Of a stretch of 64,000 nucleotides of DNA, positions 9,641-17,032 are shown piece after piece (positions within the stretch are counted from its first letter, which is position 1; every line of letters starts with the position of its first letter). Below the pieces are notes generated by a model. That model worked only from the letters and a program-made list of their open reading frames with translations, was not told where the DNA came from and searched no databases. Location: contig CAWKFA010000005.1 of NCBI GenBank assembly GCA_963848825.1, positions 78,392 through 142,391 of the forward strand, given 5' to 3'. The translations under genes were made by a program, and so were the position numbers. Origin of the DNA: CAVVSQ01 sp963848825 (GTDB lineage Bacteria; Planctomycetota; Planctomycetia; Gemmatales; Gemmataceae).

Positions 9641-11058
9641 TGGGGGTACCCCCCTCTGGACCCCTGAAAGGGGCAGGGCTTCCAAGGTGTCAGCTGGGGG
9701 GCTTTCGGCGTTGTTCTATGAGCCTTTGCGTCGAAACATGTCCGCCGTTTTTGTACCGGTCCTTGGGAGTTGGCGGATTCTTCGGCCCGCGATGGGCTTT
9801 GCGGTAGCGCCTTCGGGACGACTTTTGATGCGATCTCGCACAGCAAGCCTGCCAACTCCTTGGCGCTGAGGCTTTGGAATCTCACCCACTTCGATGGCGG
9901 CAATGCTACCATCATCCCGACGTACGTCTCGCGCACCTCGGTGGCGATGTAGTAACGCGACAGATTCTCCACGATCTCGGGTCCATGAACCTGACGCACC
10001 GAGGCTCGGATCAAAGCCATCGCGTTGGAAGCTACCAATGCCAAGCAGAACGCGAACAACGCCGCCTTCGGATAACCCAGGGTGTTGGGCTCGCCGTTGA
10101 GGGTCTGTGCCAGTTCGTAGAAACGTCCCTCGATGGTCCATCGCTTGCGGTACAGTTCGGCAATCTGCATGGCCGTCGCTTCTTTCTTCTGCAGGTTGCT
10201 CAGAATATGTATCTCGGTATCGCCATCGCGCGTCGGCTCATCCAAGACCAGCGTGATCCGCCGCACCGTCTTCGTTTTGTTCTCGTAACTCAGTTCCAAC
10301 TCTTGCTCGTACACCCGGCCCGTGTTGGTTCGGCCGCGAAATTTTCGGGTTTTGAGCGGCTTGCCGACTAAAGTACCGTGCTGGCGCATGACGAAACAGG
10401 CAGGAGCCTTATCGATCCCGAAGAGGAATTTCAGCGTGCAAAAATTGCTATCGGCGATCCACAAGTCTTGCGCTTTGACGCTCTGCAGCACGTCATCGAG
10501 CAAGACGCGTTCGTTGTCGTAGGCATCCGGATTGAGAAACACATCGGTCACCAGGTCTTGCTGTTGGTCGTAGACCGCGAGCACGCGTCCTGGCAAGCCA
10601 GCCGCCCATGTCTGACGCAATTCCTTGACGCGACGCTGGGTCTTCGAAAGTAAGTTCCCGTCGAGAACGCGGATGCGAAACCCCGGTAACCAGGACGGCA
10701 ACCTCGCCTGCATGGCATCGATCACAACCCCCACTTGAACTGCCGAGTCGGCGACCAGAGCGCTGGAAATGCCCGGTTCCATGCATTGCAGCTTGTCGTA
10801 GATCGCTTGATCGGTGACGGACAATTTCTCTTCGCGTTTGCGATAGGCTTTATGCACGCTCGGATCAACGCGCAACACCACCGACATCATTAATTCCATA
10901 ACTTCCGAAAAGAGCAACTCCCTCTCGTACTGCCGTTGAGCGGCCTTCGTGAACAGAGCGTCCAGACGCTGGGGCAGGAACAAACGTTCCAGAGTTATCC
11001 GCGTCATCACACAAAACGGCGCCTGCTCCATGAAGGGGACGATTCCAGCTGGCATCAT
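9616..11058 (-). CDS. IS4-family transposase, copy A, frameshifted at the C-terminus
   Basis: DDE transposase with D133 (VLDGN), D203 (IADSN) and the IS4 signature Y303-x2-R306-x3-E310 (ELYRKRWTIE). A one-base insertion near 9812 changes the frame after residue about 415. The last ~65 residues are therefore unrelated to the other copies, and the frame runs past the element end to 9616 instead of stopping about 16 bases inside it. The catalytic core is intact, but the C-terminal basic tail seen in copies B-D is lost, so activity is doubtful. Confidence 0.85.
   Translation of the reverse strand: MMPAGIVPFMEQAPFCVMTRITLERLFLPQRLDALFTKAAQRQYERELLFSEVMELMMSVVLRVDPSVHKAYRKREEKLSVTDQAIYDKLQCMEPGISSALVADSAVQVGVVIDAMQARLPSWLPGFRIRVLDGNLLSKTQRRVKELRQTWAAGLPGRVLAVYDQQQDLVTDVFLNPDAYDNERVLLDDVLQSVKAQDLWIADSNFCTLKFLFGIDKAPACFVMRQHGTLVGKPLKTRKFRGRTNTGRVYEQELELSYENKTKTVRRITLVLDEPTRDGDTEIHILSNLQKKEATAMQIAELYRKRWTIEGRFYELAQTLNGEPNTLGYPKAALFAFCLALVASNAMALIRASVRQVHGPEIVENLSRYYIATEVRETYVGMMVALPPSKWVRFQSLSAKELAGLLCEIASKVVPKALPQSPSRAEESANSQGPVQKRRTCFDAKAHRTTPKAPQLTPWKPCPFQGSRGGYPQGARGPCF
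9661..9673. repeat. 13-bp target-site duplication of IS copy A (left)
   Basis: CCCCTGAAAGGGG lies directly beside the left end of IS copy A and is repeated at 11137-11149 on its right side. The same sequence occurs once, uninterrupted, at 16941-16953 in the duplicate of this repeat block, which is the empty site. A 13-base duplication fits IS4-family elements. Confidence 0.8.
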
Positions 11059-11136
11059 GCCTTTCCCTCTCAGGTGTCATTCATAACAACTGCTTCAATA
11101 ATAATTTACGAAGCAGCTGACACCTTGGAAGCCCTG
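9674..11136 (-). mobile_element. IS4-family insertion sequence, copy A
   Basis: A 1463-bp element bounded by perfect 23-bp terminal inverted repeats that begin CAGGGCTTCCAAGG. It is flanked by the 13-bp duplication described beside it. It is one base longer than the three other copies because of a single-base insertion near 9812 within the transposase. The transposase N-terminus reads LDALFTKAAQRQYEREL, the same variant as copy D and different from copies B and C. It is inserted in minus orientation into the palindromic repeat that precedes copy B. Confidence 0.9.
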
Positions 11137-11228
11137 CCCCTGAAAGGGGTCGAAGCCATTAGCCGGTGGTTGAGCGCAGCGATACCCCCGGTTTTCGGTC
11201 ACGTCGATCACCTCGACCCTGGTAGGGG
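11137..11228 (+). repeat. intergenic palindromic repeat block, copy 1, with target duplication of IS copy B
   Basis: About 92 bases nearly identical to 16941-17032. It contains a stretch with GGTGGTTGAGCGCAGCGATA, which also occurs in reverse orientation at about 16793-16820 and 20078-20105, and it ends in CCCTGGTAGGGG (11217-11228), the left 12-bp duplication of IS copy B. No coding capacity. Confidence 0.8.
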
Positions 11229-12690
11229 CAGGGCTTCCAAGGTGTCAGCTGCTTCGTAAATTATTATTGAAGCAGTTGTTATGAATGACACCTGAGAGGG
11301 AAAGGCATGATGCCAGCTGGAATCGTCCCCTTCATGGAGCAGGCGCCGTTTTGTGTGATGACGCGGATAACTCTGGAACGTTTGTTCCTGCCCCAGCGTC
11401 TGGACGTTCTGTTCAGGAAGTCGGCTCAACGGCAGTATGAGAAGGAGTTGCTCTTTTCGCAAGTCATGGAATTAATGATGTCGGTGGTGTTGCGCGTCGA
11501 TCCGAGCGTGCATAAAGCCTATCGCAAACGCGAAGAGAAATTGTCCGTCACCGATCAAGCGATCTACGACAAGCTGCAATGCATGGAACCGGGCATTTCC
11601 AGCGCTCTGGTCGCCGACTCGGCAGTTCAAGTGGGGGTTGTGATCGATGCCATGCAGGCGAGGTTGCCGTCCTGGTTACCGGGGTTTCGCATCCGCGTTC
11701 TCGACGGGAACTTACTTTCGAAGACCCAGCGTCGCGTCAAGGAATTGCGTCAGACATGGGCGGCTGGCTTGCCAGGACGCGTGCTCGCGGTTTACGACCA
11801 ACAGCAAGACCTGGTGACCGATGTGTTTCTCAATCCGGATGCCTACGACAACGAACGCGTCTTGCTCGATGACGTGCTGCAGAGCGTCAAAGCGCAAGAC
11901 TTGTGGATCGCCGATAGCAATTTTTGCACGCTGAAATTCCTCTTCGGGATCGATAAGGCTCCTGCCTGTTTCGTCATGCGCCAGCACGGTACTTTAGTCG
12001 GCAAGCCGCTCAAAACCCGAAATTTTCGCGGCCGAACCAACACGGGCCGGGTGTACGAGCAAGAGTTGGAACTGAGTTACGAGAACAAAACGAAGACGGT
12101 GCGGCGGATCACGCTGGTCTTGGATGAGCCGACGCGCGATGGCGATACCGAGATACATATTCTGAGCAACCTGCAGAAGAAAGAAGCGACGGCCATGCAG
12201 ATTGCCGAACTGTACCGCAAGCGATGGACCATCGAGGGACGTTTCTACGAACTGGCACAGACCCTCAACGGCGAGCCCAACACCCTGGGTTATCCGAAGG
12301 CGGCGTTGTTCGCGTTCTGCTTGGCATTGGTAGCTTCCAACGCGATGGCTTTGATCCGAGCCTCGGTGCGCCAGGTTCATGGACCCGAGATCGTGGAGAA
12401 TCTGTCGCGTTACTACATCGCCACCGAGGTGCGCGAGACGTACGTCGGGATGATGGTAGCATTGCCGCCATCGAAGTGGGTGAGATTCCAAAGCCTCAGC
12501 GCCAAGGAGTTGGCAGGCTTGCTGTGCGAGATCGCATCAAAAGTCGTCCCGAAGCGCTACCGCAAAGCCCATCGCGGGCCGAAGAATCCGCCAACTCCCA
12601 AGGACCGGTACAAAAACGGCGGACATGTTTCGACGCAAAGGCTCATAGAACAACGCCGAAAGCCCCCCAGCTGACACCTTGGAAGCCCTG
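11229..12690 (+). mobile_element. IS4-family insertion sequence, copy B
   Basis: A 1462-bp element with the same 23-bp inverted repeats as the other copies and a perfect 12-bp target duplication CCCTGGTAGGGG on both sides (11217-11228 and 12691-12702). The transposase variant (LDVLFRKSAQRQYEKEL) matches copy C. The shared flanks of B and C show that they were duplicated together with the surrounding repeat block and did not insert independently. Confidence 0.92.
11307..12674 (+). CDS. IS4-family transposase, copy B
   Basis: Complete 455-residue DDE transposase with D133, D203 and the Y-x2-R-x3-E signature ending at E310. The C-terminal tail is Lys/Arg-rich (AHRGPKNPPTPKDRYKN). The ATG lies 78 bases inside the left inverted repeat and has AGGGAAAGG immediately upstream; the stop is 16 bases from the right end. 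It differs from copy C at only a few residues (for example Ala4 instead of Val4). Confidence 0.95.
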   Translation: MMPAGIVPFMEQAPFCVMTRITLERLFLPQRLDVLFRKSAQRQYEKELLFSQVMELMMSVVLRVDPSVHKAYRKREEKLSVTDQAIYDKLQCMEPGISSALVADSAVQVGVVIDAMQARLPSWLPGFRIRVLDGNLLSKTQRRVKELRQTWAAGLPGRVLAVYDQQQDLVTDVFLNPDAYDNERVLLDDVLQSVKAQDLWIADSNFCTLKFLFGIDKAPACFVMRQHGTLVGKPLKTRNFRGRTNTGRVYEQELELSYENKTKTVRRITLVLDEPTRDGDTEIHILSNLQKKEATAMQIAELYRKRWTIEGRFYELAQTLNGEPNTLGYPKAALFAFCLALVASNAMALIRASVRQVHGPEIVENLSRYYIATEVRETYVGMMVALPPSKWVRFQSLSAKELAGLLCEIASKVVPKRYRKAHRGPKNPPTPKDRYKNGGHVSTQRLIEQRRKPPS

Positions 12691-12737
12691 CCCTGGTAGG
12701 GGTCGCAGCGTGGGCTAAGCTACGACCCCTACCAGGG
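12691..12737. repeat. 47-bp palindrome (15-bp arms), copy 1
   Basis: CCCTGGTAGGGGTCG and its complement form a perfect 15-bp stem around a 17-base loop. Variants lie at 18495-18541 and 20004-20050. The left arm is the target of IS copies B and C. It may act as a bidirectional terminator-like hairpin, although no T-tract follows. Confidence 0.8.
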
Positions 12738-12762
12738 TCGATCGGTTCTCATGTCCTCATTA

Positions 12763-12838
12763 CCGGTCGAGTAGGCCCAGGGGCTCTCGCCCCTGGACCT
12801 CTCACGGAACCGGACTTGTGGGTCACACATCCGGCTCT
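12763..12838 (-). ncRNA. group II intron domains V and VI
   Basis: On the minus strand, 12807-12837 reads GAGCCGGATGTG, a short loop, then ACAAGTCCGGTTC. It forms the characteristic 34-base-class domain V hairpin with the catalytic AGC near its 5' base. It is followed by a GC-rich hairpin (arms GGTCCAGGGGC and GCCCCTGGGCC, loop GAGA) and CTACTCGAC, consistent with domain VI, whose unpaired A acts as branch point. This places the 3' splice site near 12763. Confidence 0.7.
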
Positions 12839-12855
12839 TCAAGTCGTTGCTCCGT

Positions 12856-13580
12856 TCACTCGAACAGCAGACGCTGTTGGTACGAAACCTGCTCAGGAGG
12901 ATGCAGCCGCTGCCACTCTTCCTTCAGCGATACCAGACGATCCGCAAACCAGGCGTTGGAATACGCTTTGTGTATCCCAAAACTGGCGCTGCGGCGCCAA
13001 ATACCACGTCGGTCAAAAGCAGTTTTTGCCGCGAGCCCCCCAGGGACGCCACGAGCCAAGAGATGGCGATAAAGATGCCGAGGATGTTTCTTTTGGCGAA
13101 TAATCAACGCCCGCAGCCGTCGCCGGATATGAGCGTCGAAATTGCCGAAAGCAACGATCCCCTCCTTGGTGCAGAGCCGAAAGTACCCGAACCAACCCCG
13201 CAGGTAACTGTTCACTTTCGCAATGCAGGCGGCGACGGATTGTCCCCACGACCGAGGTGTAAGCTCCCGGAGGCGAGTATCCAGCCGTTCATCCGTCCGC
13301 GTCGAGGGTATAACCGTCACCTTTCCAGCCGAAGTTTTTCCCAACTGGAAGCCGAGAAAAGTCAAGTCGTTCGGACGACTGACCGAACTCTTCTTCTCGT
13401 TCACCTTCAGACGCAAGCGCCCTTCGATGAACTTACGGATCGAGTCCATCACCCGCCGACCCGCACGTTCGCTACTCACGAACACGCTGAAGTCGTCTGC
13501 ATAACGCACGAATCGCAACCCACGTCGGGCCAACTCCCCATCCAGCTCGTCCAGGACGATGTTGGAAAGAAGCGGCGATA
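12856..13580 (-). pseudogene. group II intron reverse transcriptase/maturase, C-terminal half
   Basis: Begins, in coding sense, at VSPLLSNIVLDELDGEL, continues through the RT active-site box RYADDFSVFV, and then the maturase domain with YLRGWFGYFR, WRRSASFGIHKAYSNAWF and a short C-terminus. There is no HNH endonuclease. It is separated from its N-terminal half (15611-16358) by the 2-kb serine-recombinase element. Joining the halves restores the canonical PQGGPL-SPLLSN motif and a protein of about 490 residues. Unless the element excises, no full-length enzyme can be made. Confidence 0.85.
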
Positions 13581-13581
13581 C

Positions 13582-13604
13582 CACTCCGCCAACAATCTTG
13601 CGAA
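13582..13604 (+). repeat. left terminal arm (attL half) of the serine-recombinase element
   Basis: CACTCCGCCAACAATCTTG then CGAA. It is the inverted counterpart of 15587-15609 with two mismatches. The flanking sequence to the left is RT coding sequence, so this is the hybrid junction. Confidence 0.75.
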
Positions 13605-13727
13605 GACTGGTCAGCTGGACAGTATCATACCTCGTTCGCGGCTTCGACCGCGCTACGGGCAGGAATGGAAGCCAGGCGGGATCTGAGGCCGCGTTTTGCT
13701 ACTCGGTCTTCAAGGAGGTATCCCGCC

Positions 13728-13952
13728 ATGGAAGGTTTGGCGCGGCCGTCGGTGCCACCGGTGGTTCGTTCGTTTGTTCCCTCGCGTGTGTCTGAGGATT
13801 TGCTATCGGGGGTTTATCAATGCTTGTTGGGAACAGGAAAACGGCAAGAGAAGTTGCCGGAGCGAGGCAGTTCCGGCGGCGAGTGCGATTGTGGGGATGA
13901 AAACACGGAACAAGATGCTCTGGAAATCCTTGCGACAGGAGGTCGATCATGA
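13728..13952 (+). CDS. small protein (74 aa) coupled to the serine recombinase
   Basis: Starts MEGLARPSVPPVVRSFVPSR with a strong AGGAGG 8 bases upstream. Its TGA overlaps the ATG of the recombinase (ATGA at 13949-13952), so the two are translationally coupled. The C-terminal half is acidic with a Cys pair (GECDCGDENTEQDALEIL). No known domain. Because it is the only other gene in the element it may be an accessory factor such as a recombination directionality or control protein; that role is inference. Confidence 0.6.
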   Translation: MEGLARPSVPPVVRSFVPSRVSEDLLSGVYQCLLGTGKRQEKLPERGSSGGECDCGDENTEQDALEILATGGRS

Positions 13953-15779
13953 ACAGTCATCGTTCGGCAGGAACGAAAGAGTGGCGTGGCGCGCTCTATG
14001 CCCGAGTTTCTTCGAAGCAGCGGGCCGAGGCCAACACGATTGCCAGTCAGTTGGAAGCTTTGAAGGCACGGATTAGCGCCGATGGGCTGAAGGTGGAAAC
14101 GGAACTGACATTTATCGACGAAGGCTATAGTGGCGGCACGTTGTTACGGCCGGCGCTGGAACGTCTTCGCGACCAGGCCACGGCCGGCTCCTTCGATCGC
14201 CTGTATGTCCATTCGCCGGACCGCTTGCGCGCAACTATCCTTATCAGGTCCTGCTGGTGGAGGAATTGCAGCGACAAGGCATTGACATCGTGTTCCTCAA
14301 TCACGCCATCGGCCAAACACCCGAAGAGAATCTGCTTTTGCAGGTCCAAGGCATGATGGCCGAATACGAACGGGCCAAGATCCTCGAACGGAGTCGGCGC
14401 GGTAAACGCCATGCCGCCCGTAGCGGCTCGGTCAACGTTCTTGGTGGGGCGCCTTATGGCTACCGTTACCTTGGCAAGTACGAAGGAGGTGGCCAGGCCC
14501 ACTATGAGATCGTCGAAAGCCAGGCGGAAGTAGTGCGGCTGATTTTTTCCTGGATTGCACTGGAGCGTTGTTCTATCGTTGCGGTCTGTCGCCGTCTGAA
14601 AGAGAAAGGCATTCTCAGTCCGCGTGGGAAGAATTACTGGGATCGTTCAACCGTATGGGGCATCTTGCAGAATCCTGCCTACATCGGTAAGGCGCAGTTC
14701 GGCAAAACGCGTGTCGGTCCAGCGCGACCGCGCTTGCGTCCGCAACGGGGCAAGCCAACGCAACCACGGCGCCTGTCTCGGTCCACGATACACCGGCAGA
14801 GGAGCGCATCCCAATTGCCGTGCCGGCTCTGGTGGCGGAAGCTATGTTCGCGGCCACCGCCGAGCAATTGGGTGAGAATCGCCGCCGCCGACGCGAAAGC
14901 CAGCGCGGCGCCCGCTACCTTTTGCAAGGTTTGTTGGTTTGTGGACAATGCGGCTACGCCTACTACGGAAAACCGCTGAGTCGCTCGGCCAGCAAAGGCA
15001 AGCCGCGTGACTACGCCTATTATCGTTGCGTTGGCTGCGACGCCTATCGCTTTGGGGGCCAGCGGATCTGCAAGAACAAGCAATGCCGCACCGATCAGTT
15101 GGACAAGGCGGTGTGGACCGACGTGTGCGCCCTGTTGGCCGATCCGCAACGCCTGCATCAAGAGTACAAGCGTCGATTGCATGGCCAGGGTAAGAAGATT
15201 GGACGCCCCGAGGAGCATGTGCAAAGTCTCATGGCTCAGGTTCGACGCGGTATTACACGCTTGATCGACGCTTACCAGGACGGCTACTTGGAGCGCGTGG
15301 AATTCGAACCGCGTATGCAAAGCGCCAAACAGCGCCTCGCGAAACTGGAAAAGGAAGCCAGCGCCGCCGCTGCACATGCGGCTGAGTCGCAAAATCTGGA
15401 AGCGGCCCTCGATCAATTGGAGAAGTTTGCCCTCCGCGTCCGAGAAGGATTGAACGACGCCGACTGGAACACGCGTCGTGATATCTTGCGTGCTTTAATC
15501 AAACAGGTAGAAGTGGGAACTGAGGAAATCCGGGTGGTTTACAAGGTGACCCCCCACCCTTTTGAGTCAGGCCCCGCGAGGGGCCGTTCGCAAGATTGTT
15601 GGAGGGGTGAGGGGACCGCCTTGCGGGGTCCCCTCCTCGGTGGTGATCCGTGCACCGTCGGGCAGAACCACCTTCGCCTTCAACATCCGATGCACCAGCT
15701 TCAGGATGCGCCCATCTGGAACCCGTTGAGCCAGTCGGTTCAACAGGCGCTGATGGTTGACCCGGTCGAAAAACTTTGA
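13949..15779 (+). CDS. large serine recombinase with zinc ribbon, two frameshifts
   Basis: N-terminal resolvase domain (ALYARVSSKQRAEANTIASQLEAL, with the catalytic Ser in ARVSS) and FIDEGYSGGTLLRPAL and LYVHSPDRL motifs. Then come MMAEYERAKILERSRRGK and the recombinase domain (GGAPYGYRY, VRLIFSWI, NPAYIG). A zinc ribbon follows (CGQCGYAYYG then YYRCVGCDAYRFGG and CKN), and finally a coiled coil (residues rich in Glu/Lys/Ala around 15300-15450). Frame breaks lie near 14230 (one base missing, DRLARNYPYQ restored if corrected) and near 14790. The final ~55 residues are encoded beyond the element's right arm in sequence antisense to the intron RT, so the native C-terminus is unclear. Confidence 0.88.
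15587..15609 (+). repeat. right terminal arm (attR half) of the serine-recombinase element
   Basis: TTCGCAAGATTGTTGGAGG then GGTG. It is the inverted partner of 13582-13604. The RT coding sequence resumes immediately to the right (antisense PQGGPL at about 15611-15628). Confidence 0.75.
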
Positions 15780-16358
15780 CAAGTCAATATCGACCGTGAT
15801 GCTGAATCCCTCGGCCAGGTACTTCTTCGCCTCGTCGATGGCGGTCTGCGCACCTCGGCCTGGACGAAAACCGTGGCTGCTCGCATGAAACGCCGGCTCG
15901 AAGATGGGTTGCAACACTTGGAGAACCGCCTGCTGCGCCCAACGATCGACGACGTTCGGGATACCTAACCCCCTTTGCCCACCCCCAGGTTTGGGTATCC
16001 AAACCCTGCGGATGTCTCCAGGTCGATAGGTTCCCGCCAGCAACTCACGTCGTAGGTACGGCAAAAGCCGGGGCGCTGCGGCCACGACCTCATCGACACT
16101 ACGTCCGTCCACGCCAGCCGCTCCCTTGTTCCGAGCGACATTCCGTAACGCCTGTGCCAGATTCGACACCGACGCTACCGATTCCAACAGCCGACCCGTG
16201 TCGGCTGTCCAGGCGGCTGAATCCTTCACCTCCTTGACTTCCGCTCTAAGCGCTAGCCAAGCCTTGCCCACCGATAGGTCGGTGGACGCAGCCGGACCAT
16301 CCCCTCGCGGGCTGTCGGCAAACGCAAAAGTCAGTTGGCGATATTCAGCCTTTGACAA
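15611..16358 (-). pseudogene. group II intron reverse transcriptase, N-terminal half
   Basis: Starts MSKAEYRQLTFAFADSPRG at 16358 and carries the intron RT N-terminal domains: KGAAGVDGRSVDEV, YRPGDIRRVWIPKPGGGQRG, and then SSHGFRPGRGAQTAI and ITVDIDLSKFFDRVNH, which holds the first catalytic Asp. It ends with EEGTPQGGPL at the insertion junction, after which the frame runs into element sequence. It is the partner of the half at 12856-13580. Confidence 0.88.
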
Positions 16359-16790
16359 CTTGTCACCCTCTTCGCTCCGCGGAAATTACTCCGCTTCCAC
16401 GCTACTATAGGGCAATCCGACTTCTCCCCAGGCGTCGGTCACTCGTCGTTGCCTTCTCGTGACCTACCGTCGCCGGACCTGAAGAGATCTCCTGGGGTAA
16501 GATTGAGCAACATCCCGCCGCCGCCGCCCTCATTACTCCCGAACCACCATCGGATACCGGGTGTCGTGTTACCGGGCACACTAACCCAGGCCCGGAAGCC
16601 TTCTTGAGGGTTCACTGACGTTCGGTGCTGCGTTACGCTTCCGGCTTCCATCCCACACGCCCTCGCGGGGAAGATGACTTTGGTGCATTGGTCCTCGATC
16701 ATCTCGTGCAGTTGCCTTCAGCTCGTGGTTGCCTCCGACAGGCCCCACAGAGGACTTCCACCTCCATTCGCTCAACCATGCCCAGCGCAC
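16359..16790 (-). ncRNA. group II intron 5' RNA domains (no protein gene)
   Basis: This 430-base stretch between the RT start and the GTGCG 5' end is non-coding and GC-rich, with many self-complementary segments (for example GAAGCCGGAAGC and GGCTTCCGGGCC near 16575-16650). It is in the place where intron domains I-IV are expected. I could not draw the complete fold by eye. Confidence 0.55.
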
Positions 16791-16875
16791 CCGGTGGTAT
16801 CGCTGCGCTCAACCACCGACTAATTGCTATGACCCCTATCCGGGGTCGGGTTAGCCTAAAATGAACGACGCCGAC
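16791..16875 (-). repeat. right-flank repeat (5' exon of the intron)
   Basis: About 85 bases closely related to 20079-20155. On the minus strand the intron is preceded by CGGTGGTTGAGCGCAGCG, ATACCACCG, a hairpin with 7-bp arms. Another hairpin, GACCCCTATCCGGGGTC, lies at about 16830-16850. This is the natural continuation of the sequence ending at 12762 on the other side of the intron. Confidence 0.7.
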
Positions 16876-16878
16876 CCA

Positions 16879-16920
16879 GGGGGCCAGGGGGCCATTTAAA
16901 AACATGGCCCCCTGGCCCCC
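16879..16920. repeat. 17-bp-arm palindrome, copy 2
   Basis: Identical to 9599-9640. It marks the start of the second copy of the repeat block that carries IS copies C and D. Confidence 0.85.
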
Positions 16921-16940
16921 TGGGGTACCCCCCTCTGGGA

Positions 16941-17032
16941 CCCCTGAAAGGGGTCGAAGCCATTAGCCGGTGGTTGAGCGCAGCGATACCCCCGGTTTTC
17001 GGTCACGTCGATCACCTCGACCCTGGTAGGGG
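16941..17032 (+). repeat. intergenic palindromic repeat block, copy 2 (empty site of IS copy A)
   Basis: Same sequence as 9661-9673 joined to 11150-11228, without the insertion found there. It supplies the uninterrupted target CCCCTGAAAGGGGTCGAAG for IS copy A, and ends in CCCTGGTAGGGG beside IS copy C. Confidence 0.85.

Larger units (their letters stand above)
13580..15610 (+). mobile_element. serine-recombinase mobile element inside the intron RT gene
   Basis: A 2.03-kb insertion that splits the RT gene. Its ends are inverted copies of one 23-base arm (13582-13604 and 15587-15609, 21 of 23 bases matching, sharing CAACAATCTTGCGAA). Joined in a circle the two arms form a symmetric site of about 50 bases, as expected of attP for a large serine recombinase. 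The element carries only two genes: a 74-aa protein and the recombinase. No target duplication is apparent, consistent with conservative serine recombination. The central dinucleotide cannot be assigned with certainty. Confidence 0.75.
12763..16790 (-). mobile_element. group II intron interrupted by a serine-recombinase element
   Basis: On the minus strand the intron begins with GTGCGCTGGGCATGG at 16790, the typical group II 5' end. It then has about 430 bases of RNA-domain sequence, an intron reverse-transcriptase gene, and a domain V-VI structure at its 3' end (12763-12838). Excluding the inserted 2-kb element it is about 2 kb, normal for a bacterial intron. The related sequence at 20060-20100 has the two flanks joined directly (ATTACCGGGGGTATCGC), giving an empty site. 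The exact 3' boundary is uncertain by a few bases. The 5' flank is a hairpin-forming repeat, as expected for class C introns that insert beside terminator-like hairpins. Confidence 0.8.

Noticed and set aside
12856..16358. Reverse transcriptase as part of a retron or diversity-generating retroelement
   Set aside because: The halves join at the intron-type QGGPLSPLLSN motif, the maturase domain follows, and domain V and a GTGCG 5' end are present. No msr/msd, template repeat or accessory gene is seen.
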